DNA of 64,000 nt from Sphaerolaimus hirsutus. Lineage: Eukaryota; Nematoda; Chromadorea; Monhysterida; Sphaerolaimidae. Below, piece by piece: positions 20,939 to 32,410 of the stretch. Where the stretch lies: positions 19,557,147-19,621,146 of the forward strand of contig OZ038457.1 of assembly GCA_964036195.1 (NCBI GenBank), written 5' to 3'. Positions within the stretch are counted from its first letter, which is position 1, and every line of letters begins with the position of its first letter. The notes beneath the pieces were generated by a model, which saw nothing but the letters and a program-made list of their open reading frames with translations, did no database searches and was not told the DNA's origin. Made by a program: the position numbers and the translations under genes.

Positions 20939-22394
20939 CCAACAGAAGTCGAACTCCCATCTGGACTGATAGTAGTTGAATCAATACTTGGATTGATGCT
21001 TGGCGGAAATGTGTCATCACAGTCATTTGTCACAACACCTGACATCATGCCACATCAATTCATGGTTTCATGCTGTTCACACGCATCATCAGCTGTTGCT
21101 GTTGGTCAAGAGACATTATTTCAATTTCACAGTCTCGAGTCAATAGGCATCACAGACGATCCATTGTCACACGATGACGATATAGCAGAACAGTTAATTC
21201 TGGAATCAATTACATTTGATCCAGAAACTGGACGCTATAGCGTAGATTGGCCATTCAAATCAACAATTCACGAATTGCCAACCAACAATGCAGAAGCATT
21301 TCGCCGCTTTCTGTCACTGTTGAAACGGTTTCGAAAGGATCCCGATTTATTCGCAACATACGCCAAAGTCATCTCCGATCAACTTCACAAGGGTGTCATA
21401 GAACCCGTCTATGGTTCACAAGACGGTTTGCAAGAACACATCTTACCACACCAACCTGTCATCACACCTGGCAGATCGACAACATGTTGAATAGTGTATG
21501 ATGGTTCTGCAGGCAAGCCAAGTCTCAACAATTGCTTATTTCGAGGCCCAGTTCTCACACCACTGGCGCTCGGATTAATGCTTCGTTTCAGAGCCGGAAA
21601 GGTGGTGTTATTAGCAGATATTGAGAAAGCATTTTTACAAATGCTCTTCACCCAAAATCACGCGCTTTCACAAAATTTTATTGGCTGCGTGATGACACCC
21701 TTTCCGACTCACGAGACAACATTCAAATGATGCAATTCACAAGGGTGCTATTTGGTCTCACATGCAGTCCATCTATTTTGTCGACTGTTATCAAATATCA
21801 CCTGGAAACGGAACTAGCTCACATGCATCCCGCTGATTCACACGAACGAGCGAAATTGGAGCTGTTGCTCAACAGCATTTACGTTGATAATTTAGTTATC
21901 AGCGTAGATGATGAAAAATATGCAATACAGCTCTATCGCTTAATTTAAGCTGTTTTTTGCAAGAGCAAATTTCAAGATGCGCGAATGGATGACAAATTCA
22001 CGTGTTGTTTCTGAGAAAATCAAACCTGATGATCTCAACCCGAAACAGTCACAATATATCAAAGTGATGGTCTTGTTTCAGATCACATCGAAGACACCAT
22101 CGCGGTGCCAGCTCCAAAGAAAGATTTCACGCTCATTGTCACAGCAACACGCCGCAATTGAACAAATTGCTTGCTTCAACATATGACCCTATTGGCATCA
22201 CAGCGCCCAGCGTTATTTCAGTTAAAAATTTCGTGTGTCACAAATAATTCAAAGGTGCAATATCACAACCTGGGACGAACTTATCGAAGACCCAGAGGCG
22301 GATGACTTACTGGACGATTTGAAACGACATCTCTCATCCATTAGTCAAATCAAATTTCCCGCGCTCATTTCACTCTTTTGGCATTGATGTTCGT
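20939..22394 (+). pseudogene. BEL/Pao reverse transcriptase region, broken and truncated
   Basis: In frame with Gag after the TGA come the linker (ELPSGLIVVESILG), LESIGITDDP and the start of reverse transcriptase; a second in-frame TGA stands at about 21488 just before IVYDGSAG. Motif A is ADIEKAFLQ. A frameshift at about 21661 is followed by FTRVLFGLTCSPS and motif C as YVDN (about 21880), then more frameshifts near 21945 and 22060. The reading stops at a 200-N gap, so RNase H, integrase and the 3' LTR are missing. This copy cannot make its own polymerase. Confidence 0.85.
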
Positions 22395-22594
22395 NNNNNN
22401 NNNNNNNNNNNNNNNNNNNNNNNNNNNNNNNNNNNNNNNNNNNNNNNNNNNNNNNNNNNNNNNNNNNNNNNNNNNNNNNNNNNNNNNNNNNNNNNNNNNN
22501 NNNNNNNNNNNNNNNNNNNNNNNNNNNNNNNNNNNNNNNNNNNNNNNNNNNNNNNNNNNNNNNNNNNNNNNNNNNNNNNNNNNNNNNNNNNNNN
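22395..22594. other. Assembly gap (200 N)
   Basis: Exactly 200 N, a placeholder length. It cuts the BEL polymerase on the left and abuts a foldback element on the right. The join between the spacer and the right arm depends on scaffolding across it. Confidence 0.99.
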
Positions 22595-23072
22595 ATGAGA
22601 TTAGGAAATTTTCAATTTGTTCTGATTTGTACAGCAGATCACAATCAGCTGTGTTTGTGATCGCTTTATCTGCTTATGCAACATCTGTTCACACAGAGTA
22701 TGCTTCTGTCTGACAGGGAAATCCTGAGGCATTTTTATAAAACTGACTCCGCCTAAATACAGCATTCCACACAAGAGAATTTGAGGGGCAAAATTTAAAA
22801 ACAGTTGCTCAATTTTCTTTACTACTAATTTTCTTCCTTGGACAAAATATGCAATGTTTTTTTAATTTCGCTCCTTGAATTCTCTTGTGTGGAATGCTGT
22901 ATTTAAGCAGAGTCAGTTTTTAAAAAATGCCTGAGGATTTCTCTTTCAGACAGAAGCAACTCTGTGTGAACAGATGTAGCATGAGCAGAATAAGCGATCA
23001 CAAACACAGCTGATCGTGATCTGCTGTACAAATCAGAACAAATTGAAAATGTCTTAATCTCATTTCTATCTG
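22595..23072. mobile_element. Large hairpin (foldback) element next to the gap
   Basis: About 205 bp starting ATGAGATTAGGAAATTTTCA is mirrored by DNA ending at about 23072 (AAATGTCTTAATCTCATTTC), round a short AT-rich loop at about 22800-22865. Both arms contain CAGCATTCCACACAAGAGAA or its inverse. The arms differ at a few positions. Part of the element may lie in the gap. Confidence 0.8.
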
Positions 23073-23660
23073 TAAATTAGCCATTGAAATGGCATTTGGC
23101 ACTAAGCTAGGACTCCTTTCTGTCTTTCAAGCAGTTTTCCGGCCTTAACTGACAGAATATCTGTCATTTTATGGAGCAAGGTGATCACTGCATTTTGGTA
23201 TAAAAAAATGTGTGGGCCGTTTACACAGCCCACATGGCGTTACAATGGGGGGTGCCCCAATGGGCATTTAGGCAACTCTTTGGGCTACTTTTTGTATAGG
23301 GTGAAATTCGCTGTAAAGTTCGGTGGGGGGAGCAACAAAACTTTTTATAAAAAAATCGCAAAGGTGCGGACCGAGGTAAACAGGTGTTTAGGAGCCAGTC
23401 TAGTACCCCTTAAAATGTAATGTGAAATGTAAAAAAAAGAAAATGAGAAAAAAATCTGTTTACACGACATTTGTGTGACATTTTACATTACATTTTACAA
23501 CGTACGACACTGGCCCATATGAACATTGATCTGAAATTAGTCATTTGTCATCGTCAGGTGGCACTTGACAGGCTGCGGGAGGGATCGACACCCAACTAGG
23601 CAACTCCACCCATGCGCACGATATCCATTTTCCCAGAAATTAATCTTATTTCTGCCGCAG

Positions 23661-24478
23661 GCAATCCGACTTTTGACCTGCGAGCTTGTTCTATTCGCCA
23701 TTTGCTTCATTCCTTCGATAGCGTTTGTTGCTTATTTGAAGCTGCACAGGTGCCACTCCCGGACACGGTAAAATGCCGTGTAAAATGTTAAATGTCACGC
23801 AATGTGTCAAAAGTCATGTAAAATGCCCTCGAAAATGCAGAAGGAGTTTGCCATTTTCCAGGACATTTTACATGACTCATGACACTTTGCATGACATTTG
23901 ACATTTGACAGGTAATTTCGCAGAGTCTGGGAGTGCCCCAAGTTCGACGCCCACCCATTTCGCCATCAAAATGACCATTTGGTGCGGCTTCATACAAACG
24001 ATGCACCCGCTGTTGCAGCCGGCCTTGATCGTCGCCCTGTCCAAGGATATCAGGAAAGCCATGTTCGAGATGCTGCCCAGGTCTGGTCGTCGTCGAAAAC
24101 CACGTGCACGAATACCGAATTTCCTCGAAATACCCCCAGGGGGTTTATTTGTTCATAGTGGAAATTTTGAGGGGTTAAAGAAGGGGAAATTTCGAGGAAA
24201 TACGGTAATTAAATAATTTCTTTATTTGTCTTCATTCTTCTGTCCAGCTTTTTTGTCGCCGCCCACTGCCCAGGCTGTACACTTGCCTGCAAGATTGCCG
24301 GCGCCGCGGCGAAACATCCGGATCTGGCACGCAGCCAGAAAGTGGCCAGCGGCGTTTCGACGTTCCCCTGGCTCAGTTGGCGGAGATGCGGCCGTGGGAA
24401 CGGCCCAGTGCTACTGATAACGAACCGAATGCCAATCAGAGGCGTCTGGCGTACAGGATGAACAAACGTCAACTGTGA
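23661..24478 (+). pseudogene. Second, 5'-truncated copy of the GPCR (TM6 to C-terminus)
   Basis: Exons 23661-23749 (TM6), 23934-24080 (TM7) and 24274-24478 (tail) match the left-arm exons in length (89, 147, 205 bp), phase and splice signals, ending in the same NKRQL stop. Few residues differ (for example VLFAICF for VLFSICF). The exons for TM4, TM5 and the third loop are absent because the arm ends at 23392, so this copy cannot encode a receptor. Intact frames fit a recent duplication or a misplaced second haplotype. Confidence 0.75.
23750..23933 (+). mobile_element. Palindromic element forming the duplicated GPCR intron
   Basis: Same 184-bp intron as 12093-12276 in mirror position: the exon ends GCTGCACAG, the element begins GTGCCACTCCCGGACACGG, and the far end GAGTCTGGGAG supplies the acceptor before TGCCCC. 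Length and both splice sites are retained in the two arms despite internal substitutions. Confidence 0.82.
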
Positions 24479-25508
24479 GTCATAGTTGTTAAAGCGAGAT
24501 TTCGGTGGGGGGGGGGGGCTAATAAATTCACAGTTGCCATTTTGAAAGGGGGTAGGTATTTCGAGACGGGGGGTATTTTGAGGGGGGGTTCGAGGAAATT
24601 CGGTACTTTTAACAACTCTGCTGTGAGTGCGTGCGTCACAATTAGCATTCCTAATTCAATAAAACCTAAGAAAATGTGTCGAAAAAGATTTAATCAAATC
24701 TCTCTGAATAAACGGAGAAAATGTGCGTCTATGAATTAATGTGTCTATAAATCCATTGTAAATTTACTTTCTTCTCTTAAATTAAAATATCATAGAATCT
24801 CTCTGGTAAAAATCCGGTGAAAATATAGGTAAATAAGTAGGTATAAGGGTTTCTATATTATCATATTTTTTTAAATACGTATTACCTCGAATTATCCCCC
24901 CTTGAGATAACCCCCCTCGAATTGTCCCCCCTTGTGTTAACTCCCCCCTCAGATTAACCCCCTCAAAATGTGATGCGGAATAAACCCCCCTCAAAACACC
25001 CCCCTCCGGAATGATGTACATCATGTATGATGTTTGCAATGTACATGATGTATTTATTACTGCTAATATGCATTGCAGTTACACATAGACTAGTTTGTGC
25101 AGCTATCTACGTTTTTATTTACAATTTACCGTATTTGCTTGAATTGTCCCCCCCCCCTTGAATAATTCCCCCCTCGAATAATCCCCCCTGTAAGACGAGT
25201 GAGGAAATAATAATTCCCCCTCGAATACCCCCCTTAAAGATATTTCATCAATTAGGTGTGCCAAATTTTAACAAAAATGGCACGTCTTTGTGTTAAAAAT
25301 GCATATTTCGTGAAATGACTTGAATGAAAGATGCTCGAACATTTTGACGACAGAATAATTCCCCCCTCGAATAATTCCCCCCTCGAATAGTTCTCCCCTC
25401 AAAAAAGTCTGGCGAAATAATAATCCCCCAGGGGATTATTCAAGCAAATACAGTATCCTGTTTGGACACATTTATTACCTGTTTTGGGTGCGCAAATGGC
25501 TACTATTG

Positions 25509-26581
25509 GTAGATTCTCGATGAACATCTCCGCAATGAACAACTTTACCGATGAACATCCAATTGAGATGATCATTCATACATAGTGGATGATCATCAGT
25601 AAATAATTCTGGACCTGATGATCATACAAAAGCTAATGTACCGATGAACATCTCACGTCACTTGTGCATCTGTTGTAACCTAAATATGTCGGCAACGGTC
25701 AAAGTTCAAAGCATAATTAGTCCTCCATTTGTGGCGTTTTTTTGGAATGCGCAGCACATCAGAGTTGTTCGAATTACTGAACTTTTTCAAAAGTGTATGT
25801 AAATGTAAGTATTTTTTTACTCACCACAAAGTAAAAAAATGTAAAATACTTTTTTACTTGTACTCATGTGTAAATGTCTATTTCTACTTATCTATTTGCG
25901 CTACATAATCCCCATTGTCTGCTTAGTAGTGATGTGAAAGCGCCATGCGCCAAAGCAAAAAGCGCCATGGCAAAATCTTGAAATATCCAATAGATTGAAA
26001 CGCTGCAACCCCCAACCCCCAGACAATCTTTCAGCTTCTACCACTTCAGAGAGGCAATTTGCTATCTATTTGAACCAGTCTTAGTTACACTTGTGTGTTG
26101 AGCAAGACAACTTATTGATTTCCATTATTTGACCATTTTTGTGTTTTTGGAAGCAATACAGGTTATTGAAAGTAAAGAAAATAGTACTTTGTCTCACCTG
26201 TATCATTAAAGGCAATATCATTTTGGTGCCATGGCCCCCTGGCGCCTTTGGCGCTTGGCGCTAAGGTCCACAAAAGCGCCATGGTGCTTTTGGCGCTTGG
26301 CGCCATTTTGCTGTGGCACCATTTTGCTGTGGCGCCATTGGCGCTTGGCGCTAGTTCCGGAAAAGCGTCATGGCGCTTGGCGCCAAAAGTCTGGCGCTTT
26401 TTACATCACTACTGCTTAGATTTAATTGCATGCACTGAATACACATGGGGAGTGGGATGTTCATCAGTACATTGAAGATGTTCATCAATACATGAGAGGT
26501 AATGAACATCGCACACTGTAGGATGATCATTCATACCTGGGTGGGGATGTTCATTGCGGAGATGTTCATCAGTACCCTCCC
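25509..26581. mobile_element. Right-arm-only composite insertion, 9-bp TSD
   Basis: Flanked by CTACTATTG at 25500-25508 and 26582-26590. The left arm has the single-copy target near 10500. Near the left end is GATGAACATCTCCGCAATGA; its inverse TCATTGCGGAGATGTTCATC is near the right end. GATGATCATNNATAC-like words recur inside. A hAT MITE (25927-26411) sits nested within. Confidence 0.8.
25927..26411. mobile_element. hAT-type MITE packed with GGCGC palindromes
   Basis: Ends TAGTGATGTGAAAGCGCC and GCGCTTTTTACATCACTA, flanked by CTGCTTAG at 25919-25926 and 26412-26419. The outer 100-150 bp are dense overlapping AAGCGCCATGGCGC units; the centre is ordinary AT-rich DNA. The TAGTGATG terminus and 8-bp duplication fit hAT. 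Same family as 36557-37327. Confidence 0.85.
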
Positions 26582-27554
26582 CTACTATTGACTACGATCC
26601 TTACGAAAATTTCTGACGAAATAATAACCCCACTCGAATAAGCCCCCCCTCAAATGAGCCGCCACCCCTCGAGCCACTCGATGCAAGCATAATTTTATCG
26701 ATAAAAAACGCAGACCAGTTGAAAAAGAAAAAGATTTGGGTGAATCAGCTGTGTCCGAATTGGACCCAGCGGGCGATTTTCCGCCGAATAACGACAGGAA
26801 AGTGGAATCTGACGAGATTTCTGATGTTCGAAGCACCACGCAACAGGTTTGGAATATTGAAAATAAATGTGTATTTTATGACTTATTTATATGTCTGATT
26901 TTTTAATTAATTTATCAGAACCCGTACGGCGTAACGACAGCTGGAGATGGCGACAGCTACTGGGAAAACAGCCGGGCGCATTTTTGCAAAGGCGACGTAT
27001 TCCTGTGAATTTATACGATTCGATTTGCGTATGCTATTTTTTCACAATGAAATTTTCGCAAGCAGAAATGAAGGACATTAAAATATTTATTTCATTCGAT
27101 CAGTGTGACACACACAAAAAATCTCAGAAATAATCACGAGAAAACACATCAAATTGCAAAATCGATACATAGTCGAGCGCGGCCGTAAAAGCAATAAATC
27201 AAGACACACCGAAGCCGTTTTAAGATTCCGCGCCGTTTTCGCAAGATTTCGTAAAGTGCCCGACAATTTTTTTTTGGCCATTTTTCACCCAACCACGGCA
27301 GTGGTAGAGAAAATTAAAGTCGCCAACGTGAAACATTCCTCATTCAAATCGTACTCTCAAAAGTTCCTTTCAGAGAACCCCAGCGTTCATTTGTGCGTAC
27401 AGACATGTAAAGCGGGCCGTACATATGCCGTTTATGTGGCCATAAAATATTTTACGACCGCTCGTAAACCGGCGACTGGAGAATGCGAGCACTTTGAGCC
27501 CGCCGCCCGCACATTTCAGTTCCCTTTTGGAGAATAGAAGTTGGAAAAAGGAGC

Positions 27555-27765
27555 GTGGGCACTTCCAAACCCTGTAAAATGCCATGTAAATGGAAAATGG
27601 CATGCAAAGTGTCAAAAGTCATGTAAAATTCCGTGTAGAATATCAAATGTTATGCAGAGTGTCAAAAGAAATGTAAAATGGCTAACGACGTTTTACAGGA
27701 CATTTTACATGACCTTTGAAACTTTGCATAACATTTAACATTTTACAGGGTCTGGGAGTGGCACC
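27555..27765. mobile_element. Introner-like element, right-arm copy
   Basis: Mirror of 9297-9506. Here the far end is a perfect GGGTCTGGGAGTGGCACC, and the start reads GTGGGCACTTCC. Read on + it offers GT..GGGAG ends, but no exon is recognised on either side. Confidence 0.7.
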
Positions 27766-29651
27766 TTAATCAGATTTTTGTTGTTTAGAATGTGCCCGAA
27801 TCGTCTCAACAGCTTTGTACTACAGTGCGATACTTGTGCATGCATGTTTTTTATTCAGGTATTATTAATAAATAAATATATGTACACACAATTTTAATAA
27901 TATTAATGTAAACATATTTTGAGCTAAACATTTTCACACATAGGGTTGATTTGAAACATTTTGCACACTGGCCGGAATGCACGTTACCGTATTCTGGTGA
28001 AAAAGTCACATGATACATTTTGTAACAAATTTGGTGTGTGAGATATTTTTTGGTGTTTTTATTCAGATATGGAATGTCATAAATATGTAACATTTCTCAT
28101 TATGATGTGTGTCAGCAGACTCTTTCATCCAAAAGTGCTCTTAACATTGAATAATTCTTGAATAATTAATGAATATCATCATCACCACCCCCATCACAAC
28201 CACCGTGTGATATTGTAATGCAAATGACGCATCCAATTCTAAAAGTCGAAAATGTCCAAAATAAGAAAGTTTTGAGTTAGGCCCAGAAACATCATCTGGG
28301 GCTTTTCCTGCACAATTTTCATTATTTTCCATAAATTTTTTGACCTCACTTGATAGCGTCAACTTTGATATTGTGGGAAAAAGTGGAAAAAATTGGGCAA
28401 GAAGTCGACAAGCCCACTTAGTGTTGGGTAAAATGTCGACAAGTCCACCTACCACATCTGTTGTTCTTTGTTGGGAAAAAGCAAGAAATGTGATAAGTCC
28501 ACTATGGACACTGATTTCGACAAGAAGAAGAAGTCTACAAGTCCATTTCCCTCCCAAAACAGTTTTGCACTGCCCAAATGGAATTCTATGGACACCCCAT
28601 TTTTCACATACCTATACACATTTTCACATTCACAGAGCAGGGGCTGAAAATTTGACACTTTATTGTCAACATTTGGAACTTGATGGTAGACATGAGATAG
28701 CCAAATTGGACACGCACCACGGACCGCGAATTGGATCTGAAACTTACATATTTTGTTGAAATCGCATTTTGTGAACTTGTCGACTTAGAATTAGACTCCT
28801 CAAACCATTTTACACCGATTTTTTACGTCAAATAGGTGCCATTGGCGCCATGGCGCCATTCGCACTTATAAAATGCACATAAATACTGGGGTGTGTAAAT
28901 GCATTCCGTGTGAATGAGCCCTGGGTGTTGCTCGACGGCGCCAGTCGCTTCTAGTCGCCCCATTTCATTCTCTATAACGCTTTTTTCCTTGTGAAATATT
29001 TTCAAAATTTTCCTGTTTTTTCCTGTTCGTGTGAGACCGGGTAGGATGGTTTTGTGTCGCTTGTCTGTAAAATGGTTGGATCGTTTTGTCGATCAGTTTT
29101 CGATCGATGGATTTTGAATTTTTTAACATTTTGATTTCAAGGGTTCGGTGGCCTTGTCCGCTAAAACTTCCTTCTTTTTTTCTTTTTTTCGTTTTCTTTT
29201 TGATTTTTGACCAGCAATGGATACTAGAAATTTTACAACGCGTCGTCTGGGATGGATTTTAATTAGCCCGCTAGGCTTTTCCGAGCGGACTGATTCATTG
29301 CATCGGAAAATTTTAGATGCAGATGCAGCCTACGAGATCCGATAAAGAATCGTCGGGATCGAAATATACTCCAGTCGCTTCATACTCTTCACGCGTGGTT
29401 CACGCTGGAAGCGTGCCAACGATTTTTTTACGCATGGGATTTTTATAAAAAGTTGAAAAAAGTCATCTCTGTTGTAACGCTATACGTTAACTTGTTCCAT
29501 AAATGATTTTTTTCATCTTTTCTACAAAAATCGCATCTTTTATCATCATTGGCACGCTTCCAACGTGAGACATAAATTAGTGCGAGCGCAGAGTATCATG
29601 TCCGCCGAGTTATACCCATAAAGAAGTGTCGTGCCGATCAAATGCCATGCC

Positions 29652-30669
29652 TGTACCCCGGTGGAGGGAAACCCATTTTTTAACCACAGCGACTCGTAAC
29701 CCATCGACTCGTAAGCCAAAGTGCATCAAGATTTAAGCCAAAGTGCCTCGTCTCTAAAGCCGCAGTCAATCATTTGACTCATCACCAAAAGTGTGTCATT
29801 ATTTAACCCCATTGTGTCATCATTTAAGCCATGCGTACATAGTGCATACCGCATTTCCTCGAAATACCCCCCGGGGGTTTATTGTTTCAGAGTGAGAATT
29901 TTGAGGGAAAAACGTGAAAAATGCAACAATAACCACCATTTTTAAGTTTTTGCAGCCTTATATAAGGATGTAGATGGTATAAACGATGTTCTAACGTAAC
30001 ACAGTAAGTGTTTTGAACGTCTGTTATGCATTTCCCGGACCACAAATTCATGGTGCCCATTTTGAGGGGGGGTATTTCGAGGGGGGGGGTATTTCGAGGA
30101 AATACGGATTTTGTGTCATTATTTTAGCCATGTGTACATATAGTAGTGCTGTGGGAACAGCTGACTTCTAATAAATTGAATTTGCTTATTCCTAATTGAC
30201 AAGCCATGAATTACATGTTCATCCATAATTTTTCCAAAGATGGTGCCAGCCATTTCTGTGCCATTTTATTATAAAATTGATACAATTGTACAAAATTGTT
30301 GGTAAAACGCAAAATGAACATGCAAATACAATGGGAAATAATGCAGTTAAACATAAAAATGAACTGATTTTTTCTCCATCTGACACATGATACATATGTC
30401 CATGCTCAAGCAAATCACCCAAAAATAGCCGAGATCTTACCACCACATGTATTTATTTACTATACATCCATTTTGTATTTATGTGTAACGTTAAGTTACC
30501 TGTATTGCGGCTTACGAGTCGACCTATTGGCTTTAATAATGACACATTTTTTGAACATCAATTTGGCTTGTATGTCGCTATACTTTGGCTTACCTAGCGA
30601 GGTACATTGGCTTTACAGTCGATTGTTTAAATCTCGGGTAGCTTAAATCTCGCTATACTCTCCCACGGT
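29652..30669. mobile_element. Right-arm-only insertion of about 1 kb
   Basis: The left arm runs straight through (GAAATGCAAAGGGGTCCGGG near 7390) whereas the right arm is interrupted by about 1,018 bp that begins CCGGTGGAGGG and ends CTCCCACGGTG, an imperfect inverted pair. Motifs GACTCGTAAGCC and TTAAGCCA recur near the ends. A CGAAATA foldback (about 29848-30106) is nested inside. No ORF or convincing target duplication. Confidence 0.65.
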
Positions 30670-32107
30670 GCATTTCTATTCTATTGTATTTCTATCAGTA
30701 CACCCGGTCACAATAGCTGCGCGCGAGTACTATCATCCGTAATCTCAGAAAAAAATATCCATCAACAACGAGTGGGCGTTGCCACTGCATTATACCCGCC
30801 CGTGGTTTTCCTACCTTCTCTCACGGCACCGCCGGCCGGCACCGGGGCGGTTTCATTCCGATTCAGGCGAACACAGTGCCGCCCCGGCTGCGCGGGCCCG
30901 AGTCTTTGATCTGTGCCGCCGCGGCCGCTGCCGCCCCGTCGCGCCGCCGGCATGAAATACGCCGCGCGTGGATATTTCTCGCCGCATAATGGGTCCGTCG
31001 GTGGGGACGGCGGCCCGGCTGCAAAAAGGCCCTGCCCCTGGCGGCTGGCTGGCGCCGCATTATTAGCAGGTTTAACTTGTTGAATGTGTCGGGTATTCTT
31101 TTTTTCAGCGTCGCTTTGCGTAAAGGACGGATGATATTAATTTTATTTCTTGTTGAAGCGTAAATTGATTAGTCTGCGGTCTGTCGCGAGAAATTATATC
31201 ATATTCTAGATTATGTTTTTGATTTGGGTAAGATTTGCCTGCGCCAGTGATCCCCGGAATAACCCCCCCCCCCCCCGCGTAAATTAGCAAAAGAATCCCC
31301 CATGTAAGTGCTATGTATGCATTTTTCTAAACGAAGCACTCCATCATGACGCCATCATTAAGTAAATAAAAATTGCAACAAAAATTGAAAAATTACTTCT
31401 GGCACGAAAAGTAAATATGTTGGTTGTACTCTACTCTAACTTTTTCAATTAAAATATTTAATTAAAATATTGTTGTTAACGTGTATATACATAGGTAATT
31501 AATTATAGTGCTCGTGCGTTATCGGCTAAGACTTTGGGTGCACACTTTGCGGTCCACCAGTATACATCAATGTGTCTATTATTCTATCTTGCGCACGCTA
31601 TACTACCAAAAAACACTGTTTAATTTACTGGAATTAATAATGGAAACAAAATAAAATATTCAATTCAACACGGCTCAAAAAATGTCTATCAATTATTATA
31701 CTATGCTTACAATTGCCAGTTTAATTGGAACAGTTTTTGCATGTTTAAATTTCACGTCAAGCTGTAATCGCAGCTCAAACGCTGATTTACGTGTCACAGC
31801 TTGAAATGTTTTTTGTTGTGTAAATTTCAATTTATTTATTGAAAATACAGTTACATAAAGATCGCGCAAAAGCCCCTTAACTCCGTCGAAAAGCATTTAT
31901 TTATTTATGAAATTACCCAATAAACGAGGAAATAAAATTGATTTAATTAATTTATAGGAAATATAAATTTGGTAATCAGGATCATTCATAAAACTTCAAA
32001 AAATCTATTCACGACCATAAAACAATTCCTGACTTGTGATAATGTGGGAAAAGTTTATTTTATTGCGTCCATTGCACTGCAGTAAATTAAATAGCTCTAC
32101 ACAGTAG

Positions 32108-32410
32108 CATAGTTGTTAAAAGGTATTTACGTTTACTCGATAAATACGTATACTCGAGTACTGCGTAAATACGTTTACGTTTCCTCGCGAAAAAATCACC
32201 AGTACTCATTTACTCGCGTACTTTTTGAAAGTACGCGAGTACAGAAAACGTATTTTTAGGGGACAGAAAATGTCATTTTACTCACGTTTTACGCAGTGTT
32301 AAAAGTATTTAAAAAATACTTAACGTTTTCTGTAATCAGGGGTGAGTAAAAGAAAAATACTTTACGTTTACGTTTACTTTTAAAATAGTTCAGTACTTTG
32401 ACCACCTCTG
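32108..32410. mobile_element. hAT-type MITE, right-arm copy
   Basis: Counterpart of 4869-5171: CACAGTAG duplications at 32100-32107 and 32411-32418, ends CATAGTTGTTAAAAGG and CTTTGACCACCTCTG. Shared by both arms. Confidence 0.78.

Noticed and set aside
22378-22713. Open frame spanning the N gap
   Set aside because: It exists only because N was translated as X; both ends are unrelated DNA.
27154-27537. A 127-codon open frame in the right arm
   Set aside because: The left-arm counterpart does not keep it open over the same length and no splice-flanked exon structure or family match is visible.
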